Notes: a model not told the origin generated them from the sequence alone. Positions 1 to 8,556 are shown, numbered from the stretch's first letter. The stretch: 34,906 nt of DNA from Pelagibacteraceae bacterium (GCA_008638205.1 VTPO01000012.1:1-34906); one strand, 5' to 3'. Made by a program: numbers and translations.

Positions 1-342
1 CCTATGGAGCAAGGGTTGAGAGCTGCTGGTACAGTAGAGTTTGGAGGCTTGAATAATCCACCTAGTCCCAAAAGGATACGATATGTTACACAAGAATCTA
101 AAAAAATGATTTCTAATCTTCCCGATCCTTATGATAGCTGGATGGGATTTAGACCTAGCCTCCCAGACTTTGTTCCTGTGATTGGAGAATCTAAACATTA
201 TAAAAATATATTTTATGCTTTTGGTCATCATCATTTAGGATGGACTTTAGCAGCTATTACAGGAAGTGTGATTTCAAAAATTATTTGTAAAGATGGCGTA
301 AATTTAAATTTTTCAAAATACAGCTCGGATCGATTTATTTAG
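1..342 (+). CDS. DadA-like FAD-dependent D-amino-acid dehydrogenase, 3' fragment
   Basis: The frame is open at the left edge and ends at TAG 340-342, so only the last ~113 residues are present. The Met encoded at 4-6 is internal: the run PMEQGLRAAGTVEFGGL matches the substrate-domain strand seen in the middle of DadA-type DAO-superfamily enzymes. The C-terminal part has the family signature GFRPSLPDFVPVIG followed by FYAFGHHHLGWTLAAITG, which closes the FAD site. The family oxidises D-amino acids or D-hydroxyproline to 2-oxo acids and passes electrons to the respiratory chain at the inner membrane. The N-terminal Rossmann motif lies outside the window, so the exact substrate cannot be judged. 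The gene converges on gcrA across a 56 bp gap. Confidence 0.8.
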   Translation, partial: PMEQGLRAAGTVEFGGLNNPPSPKRIRYVTQESKKMISNLPDPYDSWMGFRPSLPDFVPVIGESKHYKNIFYAFGHHHLGWTLAAITGSVISKIICKDGVNLNFSKYSSDRFI

Positions 343-358
343 GCTGCTGAGACAAACG

Positions 359-392
359 AACCCAAATAAGGGTTTAAAATAAAGGCTTATTT
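359..392 (+). terminator. weak possible terminator between dadA-like gene and gcrA
   Basis: AACCC (359-363) can pair with GGGTT (370-374) over a 6 nt loop. Just downstream an A/T-only pairing, AAATAA with TTATTT, ends in a T run at 388-392. This is the only convergent gene pair in the window with space for a terminator. The GC stem is only 5 bp and no T tract follows it directly, so the call is weak. Confidence 0.22.
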
Positions 393-398
393 TTATAA

Positions 399-908
399 TT
401 AGGCTGTTTTGATCTTTTTTTCGATAAAATCTGGAAGCTCTTCATTTTGAGCGTTATTCTCTTTATCTTCTTTCCAGCCCTTAGGTTGGTAGGCATGCAT
501 TACATGTAATTTACAATACACTCTGCTTTCCATGGAAGATCTTCCACAAAAATAAAAGTCTTTTTCATCTGGGTGACCAATAGGCCATCTACAAACTTTA
601 TCTGTCAATTTTTCTAATGGTATAGGATTTTCAGGTTCAAAATCTTTTTCAATAACAATAGCTCTAAGACCTCTTGGTCTTCTAGTTTTTTTCTCATTTC
701 CCTGTCCATCATCAAAAGTTCTACTGTTTACTTTTGGAGAAGAGATCATTCTCGATTGAGCTCTTCCTTGAAGATTTAGCCTATGAGATTTTCCAATGAC
801 TGCATTTCTAGAAATACCATTTCCTAATAATTTTGAAATTTGACTGGCAGTATGCCCTTCAGCCCAAAGTTTTTTTAATTGTTCTGTTTTTTCTTCTGTC
901 CAAGCCAT
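399..908 (-). CDS. gcrA: GcrA cell-cycle regulator
   Basis: A 169-residue protein matching GcrA end to end. The N-terminal helix-turn-helix begins MAWTEEKTEQLKKLW and continues with GISRNAVIGKSHRL, the DNA-binding part. The C-terminal part has the conserved CRWPIGHPDEKDFYFCG followed by CKLHVMHAYQP, the region that contacts sigma-70 RNA polymerase. In Caulobacter, GcrA works with the CcrM methyltransferase at GANTC-methylated promoters to time cell-cycle genes, so its presence predicts ccrM elsewhere in the genome. I found no GANTC in the 909-1063 gap. The start is ATG at 906-908. A -10-like box lies only about 9 nt upstream, so the mRNA may be almost leaderless. Confidence 0.93.
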   Translation of the reverse strand: MAWTEEKTEQLKKLWAEGHTASQISKLLGNGISRNAVIGKSHRLNLQGRAQSRMISSPKVNSRTFDDGQGNEKKTRRPRGLRAIVIEKDFEPENPIPLEKLTDKVCRWPIGHPDEKDFYFCGRSSMESRVYCKLHVMHAYQPKGWKEDKENNAQNEELPDFIEKKIKTA

Positions 909-916
909 TAATCGTT

Positions 917-944
917 GTTATATCCCCATATATTGCATAAGCAA
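917..944 (-). promoter_or_regulatory. possible gcrA promoter
   Basis: On the minus strand TTGCTT (939-944) is followed after 16 nt by TATAAC (917-922), a 5/6 match to the sigma-70 -10 box. Predicted initiation near 910 would leave only about 2 nt before the gcrA ATG. The -35 match is poor (3/6). The rest of the 909-1063 gap is AT-rich and also holds CACA-TTTT-TGTG (1018-1029), ahead of the ABC permease. Confidence 0.33.
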
Positions 945-1063
945 GTAAAGAAAACACAACATGTTGATTAAAAAATGCATGTAAATGGAGATTTTTTAAT
1001 AAATAGCTATTCTATCCACATTTTTGTGCATTTTTGCCACTTTAATTGATACTAGAATGGTTC

Positions 1064-1876
1064 ATGACAACAATTGAGCAAAAATATAAAATCGGAACTA
1101 GAAGATTTGGAAGAGTTAACTGGATTGGTCTTTACACTCTTTATTTAAAAGAAGTGTTAAGATTTTTTAATGTTTGGATTCAAACTATTCTTTCACCTAT
1201 CGTTACGTTCCTTCTTTTTTTAGGTGTGTTTAGTTTAGCAATTGGAAATGGGAGAGCAGATGTTCTTGGGTATAAATATACTATTTTTTTAGTCCCAGGT
1301 TTAATTGTAATGCAGATGATGCAAAATTCTTTTGCCAACACATCGTCCTCATTGGTCATTTCTAAAATGCAAGGTAACATCGTAGATCTTTTGTACCCAC
1401 CTTTGTCCTCACTAGAAGTGACGGTAGCTATGTTGTGCGGGGGAATTACCAGAGGTTTGGTGGTAGGTTTTTTTTCGGTTATGGTTTCTATTATTTTTAT
1501 TCACGTTCCTATTCACAGCTTAATTTTTATTTTAATTTATGGAATACTAGGATCCTCTTTACTTGCTAGCCTTGGATTTCTAGCTGGATTGTGGTCAGAA
1601 AAATTTGATAATATGGCAGCAGTCACTAATTTTATTATTGTACCTCTTTCATTTTTATCAGGAACGTTTTATTCTATTAAAAATTTAAATGTTTATATTG
1701 AAACGGTTAGTAGCTTTAACCCTTTCTTTTATGTGATTGATGGATTTAGATATGGATTTTTAGGAGTTTCCGATGGCTCCATAACCACAGGATTGATTGT
1801 TTTAATTAGCGTGAATATATTCACATGGTTTAGTTGTTATTATTTATTTAACAAAGGTTACAAAATTAAATCTTAA
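1064..1876 (+). CDS. ABC-2 type transporter permease (YadH-like)
   Basis: This is an integral membrane protein of about 270 residues with six hydrophobic segments, matching the ABC-2 (YadH/NodJ-like) permease family. The conserved N-terminal run WIGLYTLYLKEVLRFF precedes the first membrane segment, and the late SFLSGTFYSI and NPFFYVIDGFRYG motifs are typical. The family exports lipids, polysaccharides or drugs together with a separate ATP-binding protein. No ATPase gene is next to it here. I chose ATG 1064. A longer frame from TTG 1046 adds six residues without a ribosome-binding site. It sits 5 nt before argD and is probably co-transcribed with it, although no arginine-related role follows from that. 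Confidence 0.85.
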   Translation: MTTIEQKYKIGTRRFGRVNWIGLYTLYLKEVLRFFNVWIQTILSPIVTFLLFLGVFSLAIGNGRADVLGYKYTIFLVPGLIVMQMMQNSFANTSSSLVISKMQGNIVDLLYPPLSSLEVTVAMLCGGITRGLVVGFFSVMVSIIFIHVPIHSLIFILIYGILGSSLLASLGFLAGLWSEKFDNMAAVTNFIIVPLSFLSGTFYSIKNLNVYIETVSSFNPFFYVIDGFRYGFLGVSDGSITTGLIVLISVNIFTWFSCYYLFNKGYKIKS

Positions 1877-1881
1877 AAATT

Positions 1882-3048
1882 ATGAGTAGTTTAGCAAATA
1901 ATTATAATAGAAAAAAAATTGCTTTTTCAAAAGGAAAAGGGTCTTTTCTTTATTCAACTAATGGAAGTAAATATTTAGATTTTGTTCAAGGAATTGCGGT
2001 GAATTCTTTAGGACATGCTCACCCCAAGCTAGTAGCCGCTTTAAATAAGCAGTCTAAAAAAGTATGGCATGTGTCTAATGCATTTCAAATACCGGAGGGA
2101 GAAAAGTTAGCCAAAAAATTAACCCAACACACATTTGCTGATTATGTGTTGTTTCAAAATAGTGGAGCAGAAGCAACCGAGGCAGCAATAAAGGTTGCTA
2201 GAAGATACTTTTATTCTATTGGCCAGCCTAAAAAAAATAGAATTATTTGTATAAAAGATTCTTTTCATGGAAGAACTTTAGCAACTATTTTTGCCAGCGG
2301 TTCCAAAAAAATGACAGAAGGTTTTTATCCCAAAGTTCCAGGCTTTGATCACTTTAAATTTGGAGACCATACAAAATTAAAAAAATTAATAACTAAAAAA
2401 ACTGCTGCCATTATGGTGGAAACAGTAATGGGTGAAGGTGGAATCAAGGTGATACCAGACTGGTGTTTGAAGGGATTAAGAAAGCTTTGTAATGAAAAAA
2501 AGATTTTATTAATTCTAGACGAAGTTCAGTGTGGAATTGGAAGAACAGGAAAATTCTTTGCATTTGAACATGCCAAGGTCAAACCAGATATAGTTCCTAT
2601 AGCCAAAGGTATTGGAGGAGGATTTCCTATGGGTGCTGTATTAATGAATAAAAAAACAGCCTCGGGAATGATTGCGGGCACACATGGATCTACTTTTGGA
2701 GGAAACCCTTTGGCAATGTCAGTGGGAAGCGCGGTATTAGAAGTTATTTTGAAAAAAGGTTTTTTAAAAAATGTGACAAAAATATCTAGCTATTTTCACT
2801 TAAAATTAAACAAATTACAAAAACAGTATCCAAAAATTATTAAAGAGGTAAGGGGCGCTGGGCTACTCGTGGGCTTGCAACTTCATAAAGATCAGACTAC
2901 ATTTATAAAAAAATTAATGGATAATAAGCTCTTAACTATTAGAGCTGCCGAGAACGTAATAAGATTACTACCTCCTCTTACTGTTAAAAAAAATGAAATT
3001 GACTTAGCTATTAGTATTATCGCCAAGGTCTGTAAAAACTATAAATAA
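1882..3048 (+). CDS. argD: acetylornithine aminotransferase
   Basis: A 388-residue fold-type I PLP aminotransferase. It carries GIAVNSLGHAHP near the N terminus, the phosphate-binding QNSGAEATEAAIKVAR, DSFHGRT, the cofactor Asp in LILDEVQCGIGRTG, and the Schiff-base lysine K242 in PIAKGIGGGFPMGA. The closing THGSTFGGNPLA motif is also intact. It converts N-acetylglutamate semialdehyde to N2-acetylornithine in arginine synthesis. ArgD enzymes often also act as succinyldiaminopimelate aminotransferase in lysine synthesis, which is plausible here but not shown. argF follows after a single base, and the argD-argF pair after gcrA is a familiar alphaproteobacterial arrangement. Confidence 0.93.
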   Translation: MSSLANNYNRKKIAFSKGKGSFLYSTNGSKYLDFVQGIAVNSLGHAHPKLVAALNKQSKKVWHVSNAFQIPEGEKLAKKLTQHTFADYVLFQNSGAEATEAAIKVARRYFYSIGQPKKNRIICIKDSFHGRTLATIFASGSKKMTEGFYPKVPGFDHFKFGDHTKLKKLITKKTAAIMVETVMGEGGIKVIPDWCLKGLRKLCNEKKILLILDEVQCGIGRTGKFFAFEHAKVKPDIVPIAKGIGGGFPMGAVLMNKKTASGMIAGTHGSTFGGNPLAMSVGSAVLEVILKKGFLKNVTKISSYFHLKLNKLQKQYPKIIKEVRGAGLLVGLQLHKDQTTFIKKLMDNKLLTIRAAENVIRLLPPLTVKKNEIDLAISIIAKVCKNYK

Positions 3049-3049
3049 A

Positions 3050-3973
3050 ATGAACCACTTTTTAGATCTTGGCCAAATTGACAAAAAGGAACTGAGAAAT
3101 ATTGTCGAAGAAGCAAAAAGAAGAAAAAAGAAATATTCTATAAAGAAAAAAGTGTCCGTCACGGAAGCTAGTAACGCACAAGACAAACTGCTTTTAATGA
3201 TTTTTGAAAAGCCTTCGACTAGAACAAGATTATCTTTTGATCTTGCTATGAGACAGCTGGGTGGACAAACGATTGTTATGAATGCAAATGATATGCACCT
3301 AGGAAAAGGAGAGGAGAGCATTGAAGATACAGCAAAAGTTATTTCTTCGTTTTCCGATATTGTTATGTTTAGAACTTTTTCACATAAATCATTATTAGAA
3401 TTGTCTAACTTGTTAAATATTCCATTAATTAATGGATTAACAGACCATTCACATCCATGCCAACTATTAAGCGATGTGCTTACTTTTGAGGAAAATAAAG
3501 GTTCTATCAAAGGAGCTACAGTTGCCTGGATTGGAGATGGTAATAACGTAACCAACTCTGCAATTGAAGCTGCGGTTCAATTTGATTTTCAGTTAAATAT
3601 TTCATGTCCCAAAGGATATATGCCATCTAAAAAAACTTTAGATTGGGCAGATAAAAAAAATGGTAAAATTAATATTATTCAAGATCCTAAAAAAGCAGTA
3701 GCAGGAGTAGATGCTATTATGAGCGATAAGTGGATTTCAATGGGGGACAAGGTAAATGTAAAACAAAAAAAGAAAGCCCTAAAAGATTACCAAGTAAATA
3801 AAAAGATGATGAGCCTTGCTAGTAAAGATGCAATTTTTATGCATGTTCTACCGGCGGCAAGAGGGGAAGAGGTATCGGCAGAAATTATTGATGGAAAACA
3901 GTCTGTTGTGTGGCACCAAGCAGAGAATAGATTGCATGGCCAAAAAGCCATTATTGATTGGTGTTTAGACTAA
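3050..3973 (+). CDS. argF: ornithine carbamoyltransferase
   Basis: A 307-residue carbamoyltransferase, the usual length for anabolic OTC. The carbamoyl-phosphate loop S56-T57-R58-T59-R60 sits in FEKPSTRTRLSFD. DHSHPCQ and the ornithine-side SDKWISMGD (the SMG loop that separates OTC from aspartate carbamoyltransferase) are present. It makes citrulline from ornithine and carbamoyl phosphate. One oddity: the ornithine-site motif HCLP reads H265-V266-L267-P268, encoded CAT GTT CTA CCG, so the normally conserved cysteine is valine. The reading frame is otherwise clean. Its 3' end overlaps convergent trkH by 4 nt (3970-3973, CTAA, giving stops to both genes). Confidence 0.92.
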   Translation: MNHFLDLGQIDKKELRNIVEEAKRRKKKYSIKKKVSVTEASNAQDKLLLMIFEKPSTRTRLSFDLAMRQLGGQTIVMNANDMHLGKGEESIEDTAKVISSFSDIVMFRTFSHKSLLELSNLLNIPLINGLTDHSHPCQLLSDVLTFEENKGSIKGATVAWIGDGNNVTNSAIEAAVQFDFQLNISCPKGYMPSKKTLDWADKKNGKINIIQDPKKAVAGVDAIMSDKWISMGDKVNVKQKKKALKDYQVNKKMMSLASKDAIFMHVLPAARGEEVSAEIIDGKQSVVWHQAENRLHGQKAIIDWCLD

Positions 3974-5415
3974 TCTCTCCAAAAAGACGGAAGAAATAAA
4001 ACTAAAACGGTAAAGAACTCTAACCTTCCAAGCAACATAGCAATACTCAAATACCATTTAGTTAGATCAGGTAAGTATTTAAAGCTTCCATTAGGTCCAA
4101 TAATTTCGCCAAGTCCAGGACCCACATTGGAAAGAGAAGTGGCTGCAGCAGAAATAGCAGTGGTAAAGTCAAGGTTGCTCAATGATAGTAGGGCGGTAAG
4201 AAGAAAGAAAATAAAAATATACAAAAAAACAAAAGTTAAGACTGAGGTTAAAAAAGTGTCTCCAATTACTTCACCACGATATTTAATGGGAAATACCCCG
4301 TTGGGATAAATAATTTGTTTGATTTGTTTTTTAATAAATAAATTCAGAATTTGAAATCTAAATATTTTAATTCCACAGGTAGTAGAAGCAGCACAACCTC
4401 CAACAAACATTAGTATTAGAAAAAAGAATAATGAAAAATTACCCCAAGTTCCAAAATCTTGAGTGGTAAAACCAGTGCCACTTATAATCGAGATGACATT
4501 AAAAGCAGACTCTCGAATATTGTCAGGCAAAAAATCTTTCACAAAAAAATAACAATAAATAGTTACAATAACTGTCGATAAGGAAACAAAATAAAGAAAA
4601 CCTTTTATTTGAGTGTCTTTAAAAAAGGCAGTTTTTTCTCCTTTTAAGAATTTTAAGTAAGTTAAAAAAGGAACACTTCCACAAATAATAAAAATCATAG
4701 TAATGATTTCTATGGAGACAGAATTAAACTGTCCAATAGAACCACTGTACGTAGAGAAGCCACCAGTTGAAATAGTAGTTAAAGAATGGGCTACTGCATC
4801 AAAAGCATTCATGCCAAAAAGATAAAAGCATAAGGCGCAAATGGCTGTTAAGATAAAATAAATTTTAGTACAGACCATTGCTATTTCTTTTGAGCTTGGA
4901 AGAATTTTTTCAAACTCTGCACCCTCCGATTTAAACAAAGACATTCCACCAATATTAAGAAGCGGCAACACTGTAATTGCCATCACTACAATTCCTATAC
5001 CACCCAGCCATTGTAGAATGGCTCTCCAAATTAATACTCCCTTAGAAGATCTTTCTATATCGTCTAAAATAGTTGATCCAGTAGTGGTAATTCCGGACAT
5101 CGATTCAAAAAAAGCATCGGTAAAGGAAAGCTGCAAAGAGGAATACATTAATGGGAAAGAGGCAAATAAAGTTATGGCGATCCAGGAAAAAGAGGTCATC
5201 ATAAAAGCCTGTTTGATGTTAAGACTTTTTTCTTCAGTCTGGTTCGTGATGAGCAAAAGAAATCCAATAAAAATGGAAAAAAAAGACCAAAATAAAAAGT
5301 TATGAGATTTGTCTCCAATGGTGATTTCTACCAAGTAGGGAATAAGCATAAATAGACCCAAAATAATAAGCAATGCGCCTATAACTAAAAAAACTGTTTT
5401 GGTTCCATCTTTCAT
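3970..5415 (-). CDS. trkH: TrkH-family potassium uptake protein
   Basis: This 481-residue membrane protein has the four pore-loop repeats of the Trk/Ktr/HKT superfamily. The filter-containing stretches are GITTTGST, TISTGGFSTYSG, ISGTGFTTQDFG and SLSNVGPGLGEI. The membrane-pore segments and the GGCAASTTCGIKIFR run are also typical of TrkH. It imports K+ across the inner membrane, normally gated by the cytosolic NAD-binding protein TrkA, whose gene is not in this window. The gene stands alone on the minus strand, converges on argF with a 4 nt overlap and diverges from lysK over a 100 bp gap. Confidence 0.93.
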   Translation of the reverse strand: MKDGTKTVFLVIGALLIILGLFMLIPYLVEITIGDKSHNFLFWSFFSIFIGFLLLITNQTEEKSLNIKQAFMMTSFSWIAITLFASFPLMYSSLQLSFTDAFFESMSGITTTGSTILDDIERSSKGVLIWRAILQWLGGIGIVVMAITVLPLLNIGGMSLFKSEGAEFEKILPSSKEIAMVCTKIYFILTAICALCFYLFGMNAFDAVAHSLTTISTGGFSTYSGSIGQFNSVSIEIITMIFIICGSVPFLTYLKFLKGEKTAFFKDTQIKGFLYFVSLSTVIVTIYCYFFVKDFLPDNIRESAFNVISIISGTGFTTQDFGTWGNFSLFFFLILMFVGGCAASTTCGIKIFRFQILNLFIKKQIKQIIYPNGVFPIKYRGEVIGDTFLTSVLTFVFLYIFIFFLLTALLSLSNLDFTTAISAAATSLSNVGPGLGEIIGPNGSFKYLPDLTKWYLSIAMLLGRLEFFTVLVLFLPSFWRD

Positions 5416-5487
5416 ATTTTCCTAATGATCTCAAAAATATATCAATTCGTTTTTAAAACAAATAATGATTCCTAGTAAAATACCTGA

Positions 5488-5504
5488 CAAAAAATTGTTT
5501 TTTG
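5488..5504. repeat. A/T hairpin ahead of lysK
   Basis: CAAAAAA (5488-5494), TTG loop and TTTTTTG (5498-5504) form a perfect 7 bp inverted repeat 11 nt before the first lysK start codon. It lies in the trkH/lysK divergent gap. AAGGA (5511-5515) abuts the ATG at 5516. No function can be assigned, and chance is possible in such AT-rich DNA. Confidence 0.3.
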
Positions 5505-5515
5505 AGCTATAAGGA

Positions 5516-7093
5516 ATGCATTCGCAAATGATTGATACTGAGTATTTAGATTCAAAAGCCTGGCCATTTGTTGAGGCTAGAGCACTTTTAAAAAAAAGAA
5601 AAAAACTTTTTGACAAAAAGGGTTATGCTTTATTTCAAACTGGATATGGCCCAAGCGGGTTACCACACATAGGTACATTTGGAGAGGTTTGTAGAACCAC
5701 AATGGTTATTCAAGCATTTCAAAAACTAACAGACATACCTGTAAAATTATTTACTTTTTCAGATGATATGGACGGTCTTCGAAAAGTCCCTGACAATATT
5801 TCAAATAAAGAAGTCTTAGAGCAAAACCTTAATAAGCCCCTAACAAGTGTTCCAGACCCCTTTGGAAAATATAATAGCTTTGGAGAGCATAATAACGAAA
5901 GGTTAAAAAGTTTTTTAGATCAGTTTGGTTTTCACTATGAATTTAAGAGCTCCACGGAATTATACCAATCTGGTATTTTTGATGACACCTTAAAACTTGT
6001 TCTGGATAAGTTTGATTCAATTATGAATATCGTTCTCCCAACTCTTGGAGAAGAAAGAAAAAAATCTTACAGCCCATTTCTTCCTATATGCCCTGAAACT
6101 GGAAAAGTATTGGAAGTAGCTATTTTAGAAAGAGATGTTGTGAATGGAGAAATTGTATACGAAAGTAACGGTAAAAAATTTAAAACAAAAGTAACAGGGG
6201 GCAATTGCAAGCTTCAATGGAAAGTAGACTGGGCTATGAGATGGCATGCCCTAGAAGTAGATTTTGAAATGTACGGAAAGGACTTAATTCCAAGTGCTGA
6301 ATTATCCCAACAAATATGCAAAACTCTTGGACACACTCCTCCCAATGGATTTTACTATGAATTGTTCTTAGATGAAAAAGGAGAAAAAATTTCCAAATCA
6401 AAAGGAAATGGAATTTCAATTGAAGATTGGTTGAGGTATGCAAATCCGGAAAGTTTAGCTTTGTATATGTTTCAAAACCCTCAAAGAGCTAAAAAATTAT
6501 ACCCGCAAGTCATACCGAAAGCTGTAGATGAATATTTGTCTTTTTTAGAAAAATTTGAAACACAACCAATCAAAGAACAGTTGGGAAATCCTGTCTGGCA
6601 TGTCCATAATGGAGTCCCACCAAAAGAAAAAAACATTATTAACTTTGGCGTTCTTTTAAATTTAGTTAGCGCAAGCAATGCGGATAATGAGGAAGTTTTA
6701 TGGAAGTTTATTCAAAATTTTGCACCTGATACAGACAGGTCTAAATACCCAATATTAAATCAGTTAGTAAAGAATGCCATTTCTTATTTCAATGATCATG
6801 TGAAGATTCACAAAAAATATCGCAATGCTAATGAGCAAGAAAAAAAGGCTCTACTAGAATTAAATGAAGAGATAAAAAAGATGCCAGAGGGAATGACGCC
6901 TGAAGAAATGCAGACAGTCGTGTTTACCGTAGGAAAAAAATACTATCCCAAAGAAGAATTGCGTAACTGGTTTAAGGCTATTTACGAAGTGGTATTTGGA
7001 GACGAACAAGGACCTAGAATGGGCTCTTTTATTTGTTTTTTTGGCAAACAAGAAACCATAGACTTGATTAATAAATCGTTAAGTAGAAACTAG
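5516..7093 (+). CDS. lysK: lysyl-tRNA synthetase, class I
   Basis: This 525-residue class I aminoacyl-tRNA synthetase has the HIGH-type motif P50-H-I-G53 in GYGPSGLPHIGTFGE and the KMSKS-type loop K291-ISKS-295 in EKISKSKGNGIS. DSKAWPFVEARALL near the N terminus is typical of the archaeal-type LysRS-I found in many alphaproteobacteria instead of class II LysS. It charges tRNA-Lys. The first ATG (5516) abuts AAGGA with no spacer. The second ATG, codon 5 at 5528, lies 12 nt from it, so the true start may be 5528. pyrD follows after 5 nt and is probably co-transcribed. Confidence 0.94.
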   Translation: MHSQMIDTEYLDSKAWPFVEARALLKKRKKLFDKKGYALFQTGYGPSGLPHIGTFGEVCRTTMVIQAFQKLTDIPVKLFTFSDDMDGLRKVPDNISNKEVLEQNLNKPLTSVPDPFGKYNSFGEHNNERLKSFLDQFGFHYEFKSSTELYQSGIFDDTLKLVLDKFDSIMNIVLPTLGEERKKSYSPFLPICPETGKVLEVAILERDVVNGEIVYESNGKKFKTKVTGGNCKLQWKVDWAMRWHALEVDFEMYGKDLIPSAELSQQICKTLGHTPPNGFYYELFLDEKGEKISKSKGNGISIEDWLRYANPESLALYMFQNPQRAKKLYPQVIPKAVDEYLSFLEKFETQPIKEQLGNPVWHVHNGVPPKEKNIINFGVLLNLVSASNADNEEVLWKFIQNFAPDTDRSKYPILNQLVKNAISYFNDHVKIHKKYRNANEQEKKALLELNEEIKKMPEGMTPEEMQTVVFTVGKKYYPKEELRNWFKAIYEVVFGDEQGPRMGSFICFFGKQETIDLINKSLSRN

Positions 7094-7098
7094 AGTAC

Positions 7099-8154
7099 AT
7101 GATTTACAAAACAATAAGCACACTGCTTCAAAAAGCAGACCCAGAGCTTGCGCATAGCTTGGCGATCAAATTTTTAAAAAATAGTTATTTGCCGTTTAAT
7201 CTACTAACTGATGTTCCCTCTTCAAAATTAGAAATAAATATTTTAGGTAAAAATTTTAGCAATCCAGTCGGGCTAGCAGCAGGTTTTGATAAAAATGCAG
7301 AGATTTATAACTCTATATTTAAATTAGGATTTGGTTTTTCAGAAGTGGGGACGGTTACTCCCTTACCTCAATATGGAAACCCTAAACCAAGGGTATTCAG
7401 ATTGATAGAAGACGAGGCAATTATTAATAGGTTGGGATTTCCTAGTCTAGGAATGGACAAAGTTCAATCTACCATCAAGAACAATCCCCCCAAAGGAATA
7501 TTAGGAATTAATATTGGCCCCAACAAAGAAAGCACATCAAAGATAGAAGACTACTTAAAATGCTTCGAGCATTTTTGTAATTTATGTGATTATATCTGTA
7601 TTAATATATCCTCTCCTAATACACCCAATTTAAGAGATCTTCATGAAAAGAGCAAAATTGAAGAATTGTTAATAGCTATTAAACTAAAACAAAAGCAACT
7701 TAACAATAAAACTAAAATTTTATTAAAAATCTCACCAGATATCACTAGTAAAAATATTGCAGAGCTAAGTACTATAGTTTTAGATCAAAAAATTGATGGA
7801 TTGGTATTGACCAATACCACTATTTCTAGAGACCAAAACTTACAAAATATTAATCAAACAGAATTCGGAGGTCTTTCCGGAAAACCTTTGCAGCAATCTT
7901 CAAATCTTATTATCCAAGAGTTTTACAAATCTTTAGGAACAAAAATACCGATCATTGGAGCGGGCGGGGTTTTTGACGGCAAATCAGCTTTTGATAAAAT
8001 TAAATCAGGTGCCTCCTTAATTCAATTATACACTTCAATGGTTTATCAAGGTCCCTATGTGGTAAATAAAATTAATAAAGAATTAGAAGTGCTATTAGAA
8101 GCGGAAGGGTTTGAGAATTTAAAAGATGCTATAGGTAAAGATTGTATAGAGTAA
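7099..8154 (+). CDS. pyrD: dihydroorotate dehydrogenase (quinone), class 2
   Basis: A 351-residue FMN barrel with an N-terminal helical extension (residues 1-45), the membrane-facing quinone tunnel that marks class 2. Motifs in order: NPVGLAAGFDKNAE, GFSEVGTVTPLPQ with GNPKPRVFRL, NIGPNKE, the active-site loop NISSPNTPNLRDL with the class 2 catalytic serine, LVLTNTT, GGLSGKPL, and the FMN phosphate site IGAGGVFDGKSAF. It oxidises dihydroorotate to orotate with ubiquinone at the inner membrane, the fourth step of pyrimidine synthesis. Its last 36 nt overlap the opposite-strand DUF3429 gene. Confidence 0.95.
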   Translation: MIYKTISTLLQKADPELAHSLAIKFLKNSYLPFNLLTDVPSSKLEINILGKNFSNPVGLAAGFDKNAEIYNSIFKLGFGFSEVGTVTPLPQYGNPKPRVFRLIEDEAIINRLGFPSLGMDKVQSTIKNNPPKGILGINIGPNKESTSKIEDYLKCFEHFCNLCDYICINISSPNTPNLRDLHEKSKIEELLIAIKLKQKQLNNKTKILLKISPDITSKNIAELSTIVLDQKIDGLVLTNTTISRDQNLQNINQTEFGGLSGKPLQQSSNLIIQEFYKSLGTKIPIIGAGGVFDGKSAFDKIKSGASLIQLYTSMVYQGPYVVNKINKELEVLLEAEGFENLKDAIGKDCIE

Positions 8155-8556
8155 AATAAAGTGAGCCAAAATAACATTTCCTGTTAAAAAAAATCTCATT
8201 CGCATATAGCCAGAAAGATCATTGTTAACTGTTTTTTTATCGCAAAGATAAATGAGCATATAGATTAGAATATAAACTACTGTTTTCAGCATATAAGTTA
8301 CAAACATCTCTGATATCATACCAATAAGAGGAAAAAGAACAGATAAGCACTTGAATAAAAGATTGTGTTTTTGTTCAGGAAGTAAAATTAGTTTCATCCA
8401 CAAAGAGCCAGATAAAAAACAAAGAATAATTACAGAGTATAAAAAGAAAATATCAATAAAAAAATTGTAATGTTCGAAAGTGCTTGTTATGGAAAGGATA
8501 TAAAAAGGAATTAAGCCAGCATATCCAAGAATGTTATTCCATTTATTGAATGTCAC
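8119..8556 (-). CDS. DUF3429-like small membrane protein
   Basis: A 145-residue protein with about four hydrophobic segments. LGYAGLIPFYIL near the N terminus, IILCFLSGSLWM in the middle and the late YMRMRFFLTGNVILAH resemble DUF3429 family proteins, which have no established function. It starts at GTG 8554-8556, which overlaps by one base the TAG stop of the upstream TauE/SafE gene (8556-8558), pointing to translational coupling. At its 3' end it overlaps convergent pyrD by 36 nt, the longest overlap in the window. The family assignment is from pattern memory and moderately sure. Confidence 0.7.
   Translation of the reverse strand: MTFNKWNNILGYAGLIPFYILSITSTFEHYNFFIDIFFLYSVIILCFLSGSLWMKLILLPEQKHNLLFKCLSVLFPLIGMISEMFVTYMLKTVVYILIYMLIYLCDKKTVNNDLSGYMRMRFFLTGNVILAHFILLYTIFTYSIF

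Noticed and set aside
909-1063. GANTC (CcrM) sites in the gcrA/ABC permease gap
   Set aside because: A direct scan of the gap found none, so methylation control of this promoter is not supported.
3004-3555. 183-codon minus-strand frame across argF
   Set aside because: It lies antisense to clearly coding argF and argD sequence and has no family resemblance.
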